Assembly: GCF_015352445.1 (NCBI RefSeq)
Contig: NZ_JADKPO010000025.1
Span: 1 to 64,000, forward strand
Direction: 5' to 3'
Source of the DNA: Nocardioides agariphilus
Lineage (GTDB): Bacteria > Actinomycetota > Actinomycetes > Propionibacteriales > Nocardioidaceae
DNA: 64,000 nucleotides
Of this stretch, positions 1 through 8,861 are shown in pieces. Below the pieces are notes generated by a model that was not told the origin of the DNA, made no database searches, and saw nothing but the letters and a program-made list of their open reading frames with translations. How positions within the stretch are numbered: position 1 is the stretch's first letter; the number at the start of each line of letters is the position of its first letter. The position numbers were made by a program, and so were the translations under genes.

Positions 1-1
1 G

Positions 2-427
2 ACCAGCATCATCGTCACCATCCCCCACCAAACCCTGCTGACCGGGCTCGGCACCGCGACCACCTCCACCGGGGACACGATCACCGCCGGACAAGCCCGA
101 CGGCTGGCCTGCCAGGCCGCGATCCTCCCCGCCATCCTCGACGGTGACAGCGAGGTCCTCGACCTCGGCCGCACCCAACGGTTCTTCAAAGGCCCGCTGC
201 GCAAAGCCCTGGACCTACGCGACACCGAATGCACCACCCGCGGCTGCCACGTCCCCGCCGCCTACTGCCACGGCCACCACTACCGACAACCCTGGGCCCA
301 CGGCGGCACCACCAGCCTGAAGGACGGCAAACTCCTCTGCCCCTTCCACCACCACCGAGCCCACCACCCCAACTGGGACACCCACCACCACCCCGACGGC
401 ACCACCACCTACACCAGACGCCACTAG
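2..427 (+). CDS. HNH endonuclease domain of a DUF222/13E12-type protein, 5'-truncated by the window edge
   Basis: Only the last 141 residues are in the window, and the reading frame is open from base 2. The end carries an HNH nuclease layout: a DxRD stretch, two Cys in CTTRGC, a YCHGHH His cluster, then CPFHHHRAHH before the stop. This matches the C-terminal nuclease half of actinobacterial DUF222/13E12-repeat proteins, which are multicopy in many actinobacteria and often drift. The N-terminal DUF222 part is not visible. The family's biological role is poorly known. Family confidence is high; function is inferred from the HNH motif alone. Confidence 0.85.
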   Translation, partial: TSIIVTIPHQTLLTGLGTATTSTGDTITAGQARRLACQAAILPAILDGDSEVLDLGRTQRFFKGPLRKALDLRDTECTTRGCHVPAAYCHGHHYRQPWAHGGTTSLKDGKLLCPFHHHRAHHPNWDTHHHPDGTTTYTRRH

Positions 428-497
428 GCCGTCCAAGCGTCAGACCGTCCCGGAGACGATCCACCGCACGGCGTGCTCGCGGTGCGACCATGGCGCC

Positions 498-1322
498 GTG
501 AATCAGGTCTCGAGGTTCTACGGCGGCCCTGGAGGACTGGTGGCCGCCATCAGTTCCGCGTTGGACGCGGCCGGCCTGGACCGTACCGCTCTGCGGCCGG
601 CCGACCTCGCTCCGGTCGACGAATTCCATATCCGTGGCCGCGCGGCAACACTGGAAATCATCGAGGCACTCGACCTCACTGCCGAATCTCACGTGCTCGA
701 CCTCGGCAGCGGATTGGGCGGGCCCGCGCGGACGGTGGCCGAGTTGGCCGGATGCACGGTCACTGGCGTCGACCTCACGCCCGAGTTCTGCGAGGTGGCG
801 ACGGCGCTCTCGGAGTGGACTGGCCTGTCCGGACGCACCCACTTCCACGTGGGGGATGCAACGGCCACCGGGCTTCCCGACGCAGCCGTGGACGCGGTGC
901 TGACCGTGCATGTCGCGATGAACATCTCCGACAAGCACGCCCTGTACGCCGAAGCCTTCCGAGTGCTCCGGCCCGGCGGCAGGTTCGTCGTCTATGACGT
1001 TCTGCAGGGTGAGGGCGGCGACGTCCTCTACCCGGTGCCGTGGGCCAACGACTCCTCGACGAGCTTTCTCGCCACCCCAGAAGACATGCGCGCACTGCTG
1101 CCAGCGGCAGGGTTCGTGGTCCTCTCGGAAATCGACTCGTCGGACGAGAGCCTCGCTTGGTTCCAGGAGATGCGCGCCCGGATCCAACGAGACGGACCAC
1201 CGCCGGCCACCTTCGCAGCCTTCCTTGGAGACGCGTTCGGGCAGATGGCTGCCAATCAGGTGGCGAACCTCGCCGAGAGACGCATCCGCACCGTCATGTT
1301 CGCGTGCTCGCGGCCGTCCTGA
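498..1322 (+). CDS. class I SAM-dependent methyltransferase
   Basis: 274 aa from a GTG start. The SAM-binding motif I is VLDLGSGLGG (about residues 68-77), followed by an acidic motif (TGVDLTPEF) and the post-motif stretch VLRPGGRFVVYDV typical of small-molecule methyltransferases of the UbiE/sarcosine methyltransferase type. The N-terminus begins like glycine/sarcosine-type enzymes (QVSRFYGGPGGL), but the substrate cannot be read from sequence. No clear Shine-Dalgarno site precedes the GTG, so the start is less certain. It stands alone between the HNH fragment and the convergent WYL regulator, 24 bp from the latter's stop. Confidence 0.85.
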   Translation: MNQVSRFYGGPGGLVAAISSALDAAGLDRTALRPADLAPVDEFHIRGRAATLEIIEALDLTAESHVLDLGSGLGGPARTVAELAGCTVTGVDLTPEFCEVATALSEWTGLSGRTHFHVGDATATGLPDAAVDAVLTVHVAMNISDKHALYAEAFRVLRPGGRFVVYDVLQGEGGDVLYPVPWANDSSTSFLATPEDMRALLPAAGFVVLSEIDSSDESLAWFQEMRARIQRDGPPPATFAAFLGDAFGQMAANQVANLAERRIRTVMFACSRPS

Positions 1323-1346
1323 CCCTCCCCTTCTATCGCTGAACCT

Positions 1347-2312
1347 TCAGCGAGCCGTTCGTGTCACGGGCAGCGCGCCGGCGTACCTCTCGGCGAGCTC
1401 GCGTACGTGCTCGACGAGAGCGGGTGGCTCGGTGACGTGGAAGGGCATGCCGAGCATCGAGATCCAGACGGCCACGACCTCCAGGCTGTCGCCGCCGGTG
1501 ACCAGCACGCTGCCGCCGTCAGGGTGGGACTCGACGGTGCCGACGGCCGGGTTGATGCGGGCCAGCACCTCCTCGGGTGCGGCGTCGACGCGGATGCGGG
1601 CGTGGACGGCCCAGCCGGTGCGGGCGACCTCGCGCACGACGAACTCCGTGAGGTCGCCGGGGAACTCGGCCGGCACGAACCGTCGGCCGCCGGGGGTCTT
1701 CAGCCTCAGCCAGTCCACGCGGTACGGCGCCCAGGCATCGCGGCGGGGATCTCGCGCGACGAGGTACCACCGCCGCTGCCAGGCGACGAGGTGATGTGGC
1801 TCCAGCTCGATGGGCTCGTCGCGGTAGTCGCAGCGCAGACCGTCGTGGTCGCGGATCGCCAGTGAGATCGCCTCCAGGACAGTGGCGTCGACCTCGGGGT
1901 CCTCGACGTTGCTGTCGGTATTGACCGGACCCGCCGTGGTCGCCCTCACGAGGGCGGTGAGCTTGCGGCGCAGCCGGTCGGGCAGGACCTGCTCGAGCTT
2001 GGCGAGGGCGCGCGCGCTGGTCTCCTCGACGCCGGCCACCCCGGTCGCGGCCCGCAGGCCGACTGCGACCGCCACGGCTTCCTCGTCGTCGAGGAGGAGG
2101 GGTGGCAGCTTGGCGCCGACACCGAGGCGGTAGCGGCCGCCCGGCCCGCGGGCCGCATCGACGGGGTAGCCCAGCTCGCGCAGCCGCGTGATGTCGTTGC
2201 GGATCGTGCGGTCAGAGACCCCGAGGCGGTGGGCCAGATCGGCGCCGGACCAGTCGGAGCGGGTCTGGAGCAGGGACAGCAGGGCCAACGTACGAGTCGC
2301 GGTCTCGCCCAT
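1347..2312 (-). CDS. WYL-domain transcriptional regulator (DeoR-like HTH)
   Basis: 321 aa from the ATG at 2312. The frame stays open far upstream, but that extension would run into the divergent hydrolase. Residues 1-60 form a winged HTH (GADLAHRLGVSDRTIRNDI). A middle region precedes the WYL domain, where WYLVARD and the PYRVDWL stretch lie (roughly 190-215). WYL domains sense small ligands or nucleic acid. It is divergently transcribed from the epoxide hydrolase with 45 bp between the starts. That gap holds two copies of an 8-bp palindrome, so it likely regulates the hydrolase and itself. Confidence 0.9.
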   Translation of the reverse strand: MGETATRTLALLSLLQTRSDWSGADLAHRLGVSDRTIRNDITRLRELGYPVDAARGPGGRYRLGVGAKLPPLLLDDEEAVAVAVGLRAATGVAGVEETSARALAKLEQVLPDRLRRKLTALVRATTAGPVNTDSNVEDPEVDATVLEAISLAIRDHDGLRCDYRDEPIELEPHHLVAWQRRWYLVARDPRRDAWAPYRVDWLRLKTPGGRRFVPAEFPGDLTEFVVREVARTGWAVHARIRVDAAPEEVLARINPAVGTVESHPDGGSVLVTGGDSLEVVAVWISMLGMPFHVTEPPALVEHVRELAERYAGALPVTRTAR

Positions 2313-2314
2313 AA

Positions 2315-2337
2315 TTCCGGAACCATATCTTCCGGAA
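2315..2337. promoter_or_regulatory. Paired palindromic operator between WYL regulator and epoxide hydrolase
   Basis: Two perfect copies of the self-palindrome TTCCGGAA lie at 2315-2322 and 2330-2337, 15 bp apart start to start. They sit in the 45-bp gap between the divergent starts. The position and repetition suggest the binding site of the WYL regulator. Assignment to that protein is an inference. Confidence 0.55.
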
Positions 2338-2357
2338 CCCCTCGTAGCGTCAGCGAC

Positions 2358-3503
2358 ATGACCGACACCCGGAACAACCAGCCCATCCGACCGTTCACCG
2401 TCCACATCGAGCAGGCCGACCTCGAGGACCTGCGCCGTCGCCTCGACAACACCCGCCTGCCGCAGGCCGCGCCCGGCGACTCGTGGGACTACGGCACCCC
2501 CACGTCGTACCTGCGCGACATGGTCGAGCGCTGGAAGGCCTTCGACTGGCGAGAGGTCGAGGCCCGGATCAACGCCCACCCCAACTACCTGACCGAGATC
2601 GACGGGCAGACCATCCACTTCGTGCACGTGAGGTCCGCGGTCCCCGGAGCGAAGGCTCTGCTGCTCGCCCACACCTACCCGGGCTCGTTCCTGGAGTTCC
2701 TGCCCCTCATCGGACCGCTCACCGAAGCCGGCTTCGATGTGGTCGTCCCCTCGATGCCGGGCTTCGGCTTCTCGACGCCGGTCGTCGACGGCGGCTGGAC
2801 CATGGCGCGCGTCGCCCGTGCCTACGACGAGCTGATGCGGGGGCTCGGCTACTCGTCGTACGGCGTGCACGGCTCGGACGGTGGCGCGATGGTCGGCCGG
2901 GAGCTGGCGATCCTCGATCCCGAGGGGTTCCTCGGCGCTCACGTGCTGCAGCTGTTCTCGTTCCCCTCGGGTGACCCGGCGGAGTTCGAGGGCTTCGGCC
3001 CGAAGGAGTACGCCGCGCTGGAGCACCTGCAGTGGTTCCAGTCCGTCGGCGGCTACAACGCGATGAACGGCTCGCGCCCGCAGACCATCGCCGCCGCGCT
3101 GTCCGACAGCCCAGTCGGGCAGCTGGCCTACTCCGAGCTCTTCGAGAGCTTCGGCAACGGCACCTCACGAGTGAGGCCCGAGCAGGTGCTCGAGCAGGTG
3201 ACGCTGTACTGGTTGACCAACACCTCGGCGGGCTCGGTCCGCTACCACTACGAGGAGGCGCACGCCCAGGCGCGATCGACGGGGGGCGAGCCGGTGGTCA
3301 GCACCGGTCGCCTCGGAGTTGCCGTCTTCGCCGACGACTTCCAGACGATCCGCTCGCTGGCCGAGCGCGACAACGCCAACATCCAGTACTGGTCGGAGTT
3401 CGAGGGTGGCGGTCACTTCGCGGTGCTCGAGAACCCGGACGCGATCGTGGCCGACCTCCAGGCCTTCTTCGGGGTGGTCGAGACCAGTCCCGTCGCCAGG
3501 TAA
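2358..3503 (+). CDS. alpha/beta-hydrolase, epoxide hydrolase family with EHN N-terminal domain
   Basis: 381 aa from ATG 2358. The N-terminal ~110 residues match the epoxide-hydrolase N-terminal domain (IRPFTVHIEQADLEDLRRRL, then the YGTPTSYLRDMVERW core). The alpha/beta-hydrolase fold follows: an HTYPGSFLEF oxyanion-hole region and VHGSDGG with the nucleophilic Asp at about residue 174. A late GGHFAVLENP supplies the catalytic His. The family opens epoxides to diols. The substrate is unknown. It is divergent from the WYL regulator, which probably controls it. The length is normal for the family. Confidence 0.88.
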   Translation: MTDTRNNQPIRPFTVHIEQADLEDLRRRLDNTRLPQAAPGDSWDYGTPTSYLRDMVERWKAFDWREVEARINAHPNYLTEIDGQTIHFVHVRSAVPGAKALLLAHTYPGSFLEFLPLIGPLTEAGFDVVVPSMPGFGFSTPVVDGGWTMARVARAYDELMRGLGYSSYGVHGSDGGAMVGRELAILDPEGFLGAHVLQLFSFPSGDPAEFEGFGPKEYAALEHLQWFQSVGGYNAMNGSRPQTIAAALSDSPVGQLAYSELFESFGNGTSRVRPEQVLEQVTLYWLTNTSAGSVRYHYEEAHAQARSTGGEPVVSTGRLGVAVFADDFQTIRSLAERDNANIQYWSEFEGGGHFAVLENPDAIVADLQAFFGVVETSPVAR

Positions 3504-3597
3504 AGAGCCCGCCGTTTCGGCAGCGGTCGCCAGGGTGCGCTGGCACCCTGGGGCCGCGACTCGGCGCGCCCCCCACCCCCCGCCCCAAGGAACAGCC

Positions 3598-3930
3598 ATG
3601 CACAAGCTGCGCAACAGCGCCCTTGCCATCGTCTCGACGGTGGCCATCGGCGCGTTCTCCCTCTCGATCCCGTCGGCTCAGGCTGACGAGGAGCCGGCCG
3701 CGCCCTGCGCCACCCAGCAGGCCCAGGTCGACAGGGCCGCCGCCAAGCTCGAGGCGCTGACCGCGAAGTTCGCGGCTCACCCGAGCAAGAAGGTCAAGAA
3801 GGCCAAGAAGGCCCAGGTCCAGCGGGTCACCCGCGCGACGGCGCGGCTCGACGCCTGCGTCGCCCGGACCACTGTTGACACCGGCGACGACGGCGACGAC
3901 ACCACGCCGGAGACTCCGGACGCCGACTGA
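3598..3930 (+). CDS. Small secreted lysine-rich protein of unknown function
   Basis: 110 aa. A signal peptide spans about residues 1-31 (basic MHKLRN, hydrophobic core, cleavage near AQADEE). The mature part has two Cys, one in PCATQQ and one in LDACVAR, flanking a predicted helical segment very rich in Lys (KKVKKAKKAQ), and ends in an acidic Asp/Thr-rich tail. Disulfide formation between the two Cys is plausible. I do not recognise the family. It starts at ATG 3598 and is followed by a strong hairpin terminator. Confidence 0.7.
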   Translation: MHKLRNSALAIVSTVAIGAFSLSIPSAQADEEPAAPCATQQAQVDRAAAKLEALTAKFAAHPSKKVKKAKKAQVQRVTRATARLDACVARTTVDTGDDGDDTTPETPDAD

Positions 3931-3955
3931 GGCGCCGCACACCTGCCCTGGGTGG

Positions 3956-4001
3956 GTCGTGTGCTGAGGTGGTCGCCAGGGCCTCCACCTCAGCACACGA
4001 C
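3956..4001. terminator. Bidirectional hairpin terminator between convergent genes
   Basis: A perfect 17-bp inverted repeat (arms 3956-3972 and 3985-4001; left arm GTCGTGTGCTGAGGTGG) has a 12-nt loop. It lies between the end of the secreted-protein gene and the end of the convergent YciI-like gene. No U-tract follows on either side, which is common in high-GC actinobacteria. Confidence 0.8.
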
Positions 4002-4015
4002 TGGTACTGCTGCGA

Positions 4016-4378
4016 TCACTCAGGGCCCGTGGAGATCTGGCGCAGGGTCGCCACGACCGTCACCTCGGGCCAGTGCTTGGCGTGGATGTCCGCGAACTCC
4101 TGCTGGTCGGCGACGGCCTCCTCCAGCGAGTCGTACTGCAGGAGTGACCAGCCGCCCACGACCTCCTTGGCCTCCGCGTAGGGACCGTCGACCCTGCTGA
4201 CCGTCCCGTCGCGCACCACGAAGTTCACGGCGTCCTCCAGCCCGTAGAGCCCGCCGCCGTCGATGAACGTCCCGTTGGCGGCTCGTTCGCCGATGTAGGC
4301 GTCCATCGCGTCGAACAGTGACTGCGGCGGCCTGCCGACGCCTTCTTCCATCCGCACGAATCCCATGAAACGTGGCAT
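4016..4378 (-). CDS. YCII-related (DGPF-domain) protein
   Basis: 120 aa. The family signature appears as DGPYAEAKEVVGGW in the middle, in the ferredoxin-like DGPF/YCII fold. These small proteins often sit with sigma-factor genes, and their biochemical role is unsettled. I chose ATG 4378 because GGAG lies 8 nt upstream. The GTG nine bases further upstream would abut that ribosome site. No ECF sigma factor is adjacent here. Confidence 0.85.
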   Translation of the reverse strand: MPRFMGFVRMEEGVGRPPQSLFDAMDAYIGERAANGTFIDGGGLYGLEDAVNFVVRDGTVSRVDGPYAEAKEVVGGWSLLQYDSLEEAVADQQEFADIHAKHWPEVTVVATLRQISTGPE

Positions 4379-4491
4379 CTTCCTCACTCCTACGGGTAGC
4401 TGGCTAAGTGCTTGTCACACGTACGTCGGGTGGCGGCCGCCGTCTTCGACATCAGCTCGACGAGAATTTCTCGGGCGTCTTCCTGGGCGGA

Positions 4492-6156
<1,665 letters not shown>

Positions 6157-6175
6157 GCCGCCATCATGCCTTTGC

Positions 6176-6775
6176 TCAGGGCCTCAGCCCCACCAGCGTC
6201 TCGACGATCTGGTTGACATGGGCTGAGAAGGCGCGCCCCCGGGGCAGCATCTCCGGCGTCGCGTGCGCGAGCTGGAGGTGTCCGAGGAAGGCCGTGTAGG
6301 CAAGGAGGCCACGGTCCCGGGCCTGGCTTCGCGTCAGGCCGAGCTCGGTGAAGAGCTCGGTCAGCTGCGCCACCCGCCGTCTCGTCACCCTGTCCAGGGT
6401 GGCCGCGACCATGGGCTCTGACGCGCTGGACTGGAGGGCGAGCTCCACGCTCCCGCGGCCGTGCGCCGGGTTGACCATGACCGACATGAAGGCCAGCCGG
6501 AGCAAGGAGCGCAGCCGGGTAGCGGCGTCGGCAGTCACGTCGAGGGAGGCGATCACCAGCTCGGTCTCGCGCTGCTCCCAGAGCTGCAGGGTTGCCTCGA
6601 GCAGGTCGTTCCGGTCGGCGAAGTGCCAGTAGAAGCTGCCCTTGGTGGTGTGGAGCTGCTTGGCGAGCGGCTCGACGGCCACGGCCGCCAGGCCTCCCCT
6701 GCTCAGTGCCTGGAGGGAGGCGTCGACCCAGTCCGCACGCGCCAGGGATTCGCGCTTCACTTTCACCATGTCCAT
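6176..6775 (-). CDS. TetR family transcriptional regulator
   Basis: 199 aa by the first ATG (6775). Residues ~10-60 give the TetR HTH (LAVEPLAKQLHTTKGSFYWHF is close to consensus). The rest is a helical ligand domain. The first ATG lies inside a palindromic operator, so the second ATG (6769, MVKVKRE) could be the real start. Two 18-bp palindromes separate it from the divergent DUF2867 operon, implying auto-repression and control of that operon. pgm follows 19 bp downstream. Ligand unknown. Confidence 0.9.
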   Translation of the reverse strand: MDMVKVKRESLARADWVDASLQALSRGGLAAVAVEPLAKQLHTTKGSFYWHFADRNDLLEATLQLWEQRETELVIASLDVTADAATRLRSLLRLAFMSVMVNPAHGRGSVELALQSSASEPMVAATLDRVTRRRVAQLTELFTELGLTRSQARDRGLLAYTAFLGHLQLAHATPEMLPRGRAFSAHVNQIVETLVGLRP

Positions 6776-6815
6776 ACGGTACCGTACGGAACAACCTCCA
6801 TACGGAGGCGTATGG
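6772..6815. promoter_or_regulatory. Two TetR-type operators in a divergent promoter
   Basis: Two 18-bp sites fit CCATACG-N4-CGTATGG. The copy at 6798-6815 has perfect 7-bp arms, and the copy at 6772-6789 has one mismatch. Their centres are 26 bp apart. They lie between the divergent TetR gene and the DUF2867 gene, and the left one overlaps the first possible TetR start codon. Confidence 0.7.
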
Positions 6816-6825
6816 AAGGGGAGTC

Positions 6826-7290
6826 ATGAACGCTCACGCAGTCGCAGTTCCCAGCACCACGTTGCTCGCCAAGTCGCTGCCACGGGTCGACTGGTCGGAC
6901 GCCTACGCCGTGCAGGTGCCTCGCAACGCCAATGGCCGCAACCCGCAGGAATGGGCCGACGCGATCTTCAGCCATCCACCCGGGTGGATCCGCGCACTGT
7001 TCGTGGTGCGCGAGATCGTGGTGCGCGCCGTCGGCATCGAGCCTGGGGGCAAGCACGTGTTCGCCACCGTGGACTGGAGGCCCGATGAGGTGCTGGTCGG
7101 CGTGGACCAAGGTCACCTCGGGTTCCGCGCATCGGTGCTCGTCGAACCAGGACGCGTGGTGCTGAGCACCGTCGTCCAGGTGCGCAGCCGTCGCGGCCGC
7201 ATCTACTCGGCCGTCGTCCGCAGGATCCATCCGTGGGTGGCGCGCGGCATGTTGGCCCGGGCAGCCAGGGCATTGGCGGTGGCGCCGTGA
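6826..7290 (+). CDS. DUF2867 domain protein
   Basis: 154 aa from ATG 6826, with a strong purine-rich ribosome site (GGAAGGGGAG) just upstream. The sequence has the DUF2867 pattern: LPRVDWSDAYAV near the start, HPPGWIRALFVVRE in the middle, and VDQGHLGFRASV followed by a basic C-terminal part. Function unknown in general; this family often appears beside TetR regulators. It heads an operon with a small ORF and a thioesterase, and sits under the paired TetR operators. Confidence 0.85.
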   Translation: MNAHAVAVPSTTLLAKSLPRVDWSDAYAVQVPRNANGRNPQEWADAIFSHPPGWIRALFVVREIVVRAVGIEPGGKHVFATVDWRPDEVLVGVDQGHLGFRASVLVEPGRVVLSTVVQVRSRRGRIYSAVVRRIHPWVARGMLARAARALAVAP

Positions 7291-7433
7291 TCGGGCGTCC
7301 GGACCTCGCCTGCCTCGTGGCGGCCGTCCTCCTGACCGTGATCGACCCCGCTACGGCCGCGCGGCACGCGGCGCAGCACGCGATCTGCGAAGCAGCCAAG
7401 GGCATCCCGTTCGTGGCCGGCCATGTCGACTGA
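7287..7433 (+). CDS. Possible small coupled ORF (48 aa)
   Basis: GTG 7287 overlaps the previous stop by 4 bp (GTGA), and its own stop lies 11 bp inside the following thioesterase gene. The 48-aa product has a hydrophobic stretch (LACLVAAVLLTVI) that could be a short membrane segment, then an Ala/His-rich part. Exact coupling on both sides is the only support. It is unlike any family I know and could be a spacer read as an ORF. Confidence 0.4.
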   Translation: MIGRPDLACLVAAVLLTVIDPATAARHAAQHAICEAAKGIPFVAGHVD

Positions 7434-7917
7434 CGCGCGCAGCCGCACCTATCACTGGGACGACCCGAGCCCGACGGCCGTCGCCGGGCTCGACCATGAG
7501 GGCCTCGCCGTGTTGAGAGCCATCGGTGCCGGGACGTTGCCCGTGCCGCCTGCCGTGCGCACGGTGGGCCTCGAGCCCGTGAGTGCCGACCCGGGGCGGG
7601 TCTGCTTCACCCTCGACCTCGGCGAGTACCACCTCAACCCGTTCGGGATCGTCCACGGCGGGGTGCTGGCCGCGGTGCTGGACACCGCGATGGGATGCGC
7701 CGTCCACTCGCTGCTCCCGCCGGCGGTCGGTTACGTCACCAGCGAGCTCAACGTGCGGTTCCTGCGCCCAGCCGTGCTGGCTGGAAGCCCACTCACGTGT
7801 TGGGGCGAGGTCGACCACCAGGGGCGGACCACCATGGTCGCCTCCGCGCGAGTCGTCGACGCCGGTGGTCGCGACATCGCGCTAGCGGGCAGCACGTGCC
7901 TGGTGCGGAGGTCGTGA
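7423..7917 (+). CDS. PaaI-type hotdog-fold thioesterase
   Basis: 164 aa. The hotdog signature is clear: NPFGIVHGGVLAAVLDTAMG, with HGG and the catalytic acidic residue in the central helix, then ELNVRFLRPA and the closing strand. Such enzymes hydrolyse acyl-CoA or aryl-CoA esters. The substrate is not predictable. It is the third gene of the operon under the TetR operators. ATG 7423 is the first start with the family N-terminus. Confidence 0.88.
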   Translation: MSTDARSRTYHWDDPSPTAVAGLDHEGLAVLRAIGAGTLPVPPAVRTVGLEPVSADPGRVCFTLDLGEYHLNPFGIVHGGVLAAVLDTAMGCAVHSLLPPAVGYVTSELNVRFLRPAVLAGSPLTCWGEVDHQGRTTMVASARVVDAGGRDIALAGSTCLVRRS

Positions 7918-8054
7918 CGTCCCTGCTTGTTCCGCCCGGTCCGCGTCACCACCACGGCGCGGTCTCCCCAGCTCAGGGTCCGTCACCGACCTGACGTTTC
8001 GGGAGAACGCTTGGCGGGTGCCGCCGGCCGCCACTCCTCGCTAGGGTCGAAACC

Positions 8055-8861
8055 ATGGCCGTCCCTGGCAGACCACACGCTGGGCCTCCCCCCGATCTGG
8101 CCGCGACCGAGCTGTTCGCGGTCGACGCCTACGCGACCGACTTCGCCGCTCGCGTGGTCGAGGTGGACCGCGAGGGAGGGCGCATCCGGCTCGACCGCAC
8201 GGCGTTCTACCCCGGCGGCGGCGGGCAGCCTCACGACGTCGGCACCCTCCAGACAGCTGACGGCACCCTGTTCGTCACCTCGGTCAAGCGTGAGGCGGGT
8301 GCGATCTGGCACACCGTCGGCGAGCTCGACCTCGACGTCTCCGAGGGCACCGAGGTGCAGGGAGTTCTCGACTGGACCCGCCGCCATCAGCTGATGCGCA
8401 CCCACACGGCCCTGCACATCTTGTGCGGGGTCATCTGGGCCGACTACAAGATTCCCGTGACCGGCGGCAACATGGAGCCGCTCAAGGGACGACTCGACTT
8501 CCCGTTCCCCTCGATGTCGGCCGACCTCGGCGCCAAGGTCGAGAGGCGGATCAACGAGGAGATCGAGAAGGCACACGAGATCCTCGTCGACTTCGTGCCC
8601 CGGTCCCTGGCCGACGCGGACCCGGCCCTGATCCGCACCAGCGCCAACCTCATCCCCCAGGCGATCGACCCGCTGCGGATCATCGACATCGTCGGACTCG
8701 ACAAGCAGGCCGACGGCGGCACGCACGTGCTCTCGACGGCCGAGGTGGGCGGCGTACGCGTCGCCGGCACGGAGAGCAAGGGCAAGGACAACAAGAGGAT
8801 CCGCCTGGAAGTGCTGGACAGCCCGTGGGACCCCCAACCGGAAGGAAGCGCCGATGCCTGA
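8055..8861 (+). CDS. Alanyl-tRNA editing protein (AlaX-like)
   Basis: 268 aa. The family hydrolyses Ser- or Gly-tRNA(Ala) in trans. The N-terminal part carries the barrel with TAFYPGGGGQPHDVG; the metal motif HTALH lies near residues 116-120. The second metal motif region reads ADGGTH, where the family often has Cys at the first position; Asp replaces it here. The C-terminal strand VRVAGTESKGKDNKRIRL is typical. It overlaps the following ATP-grasp gene by 8 bp, so the two are co-translated. The 137 bp upstream (7918-8054) hold no gene that I can see. Confidence 0.88.
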   Translation: MAVPGRPHAGPPPDLAATELFAVDAYATDFAARVVEVDREGGRIRLDRTAFYPGGGGQPHDVGTLQTADGTLFVTSVKREAGAIWHTVGELDLDVSEGTEVQGVLDWTRRHQLMRTHTALHILCGVIWADYKIPVTGGNMEPLKGRLDFPFPSMSADLGAKVERRINEEIEKAHEILVDFVPRSLADADPALIRTSANLIPQAIDPLRIIDIVGLDKQADGGTHVLSTAEVGGVRVAGTESKGKDNKRIRLEVLDSPWDPQPEGSADA

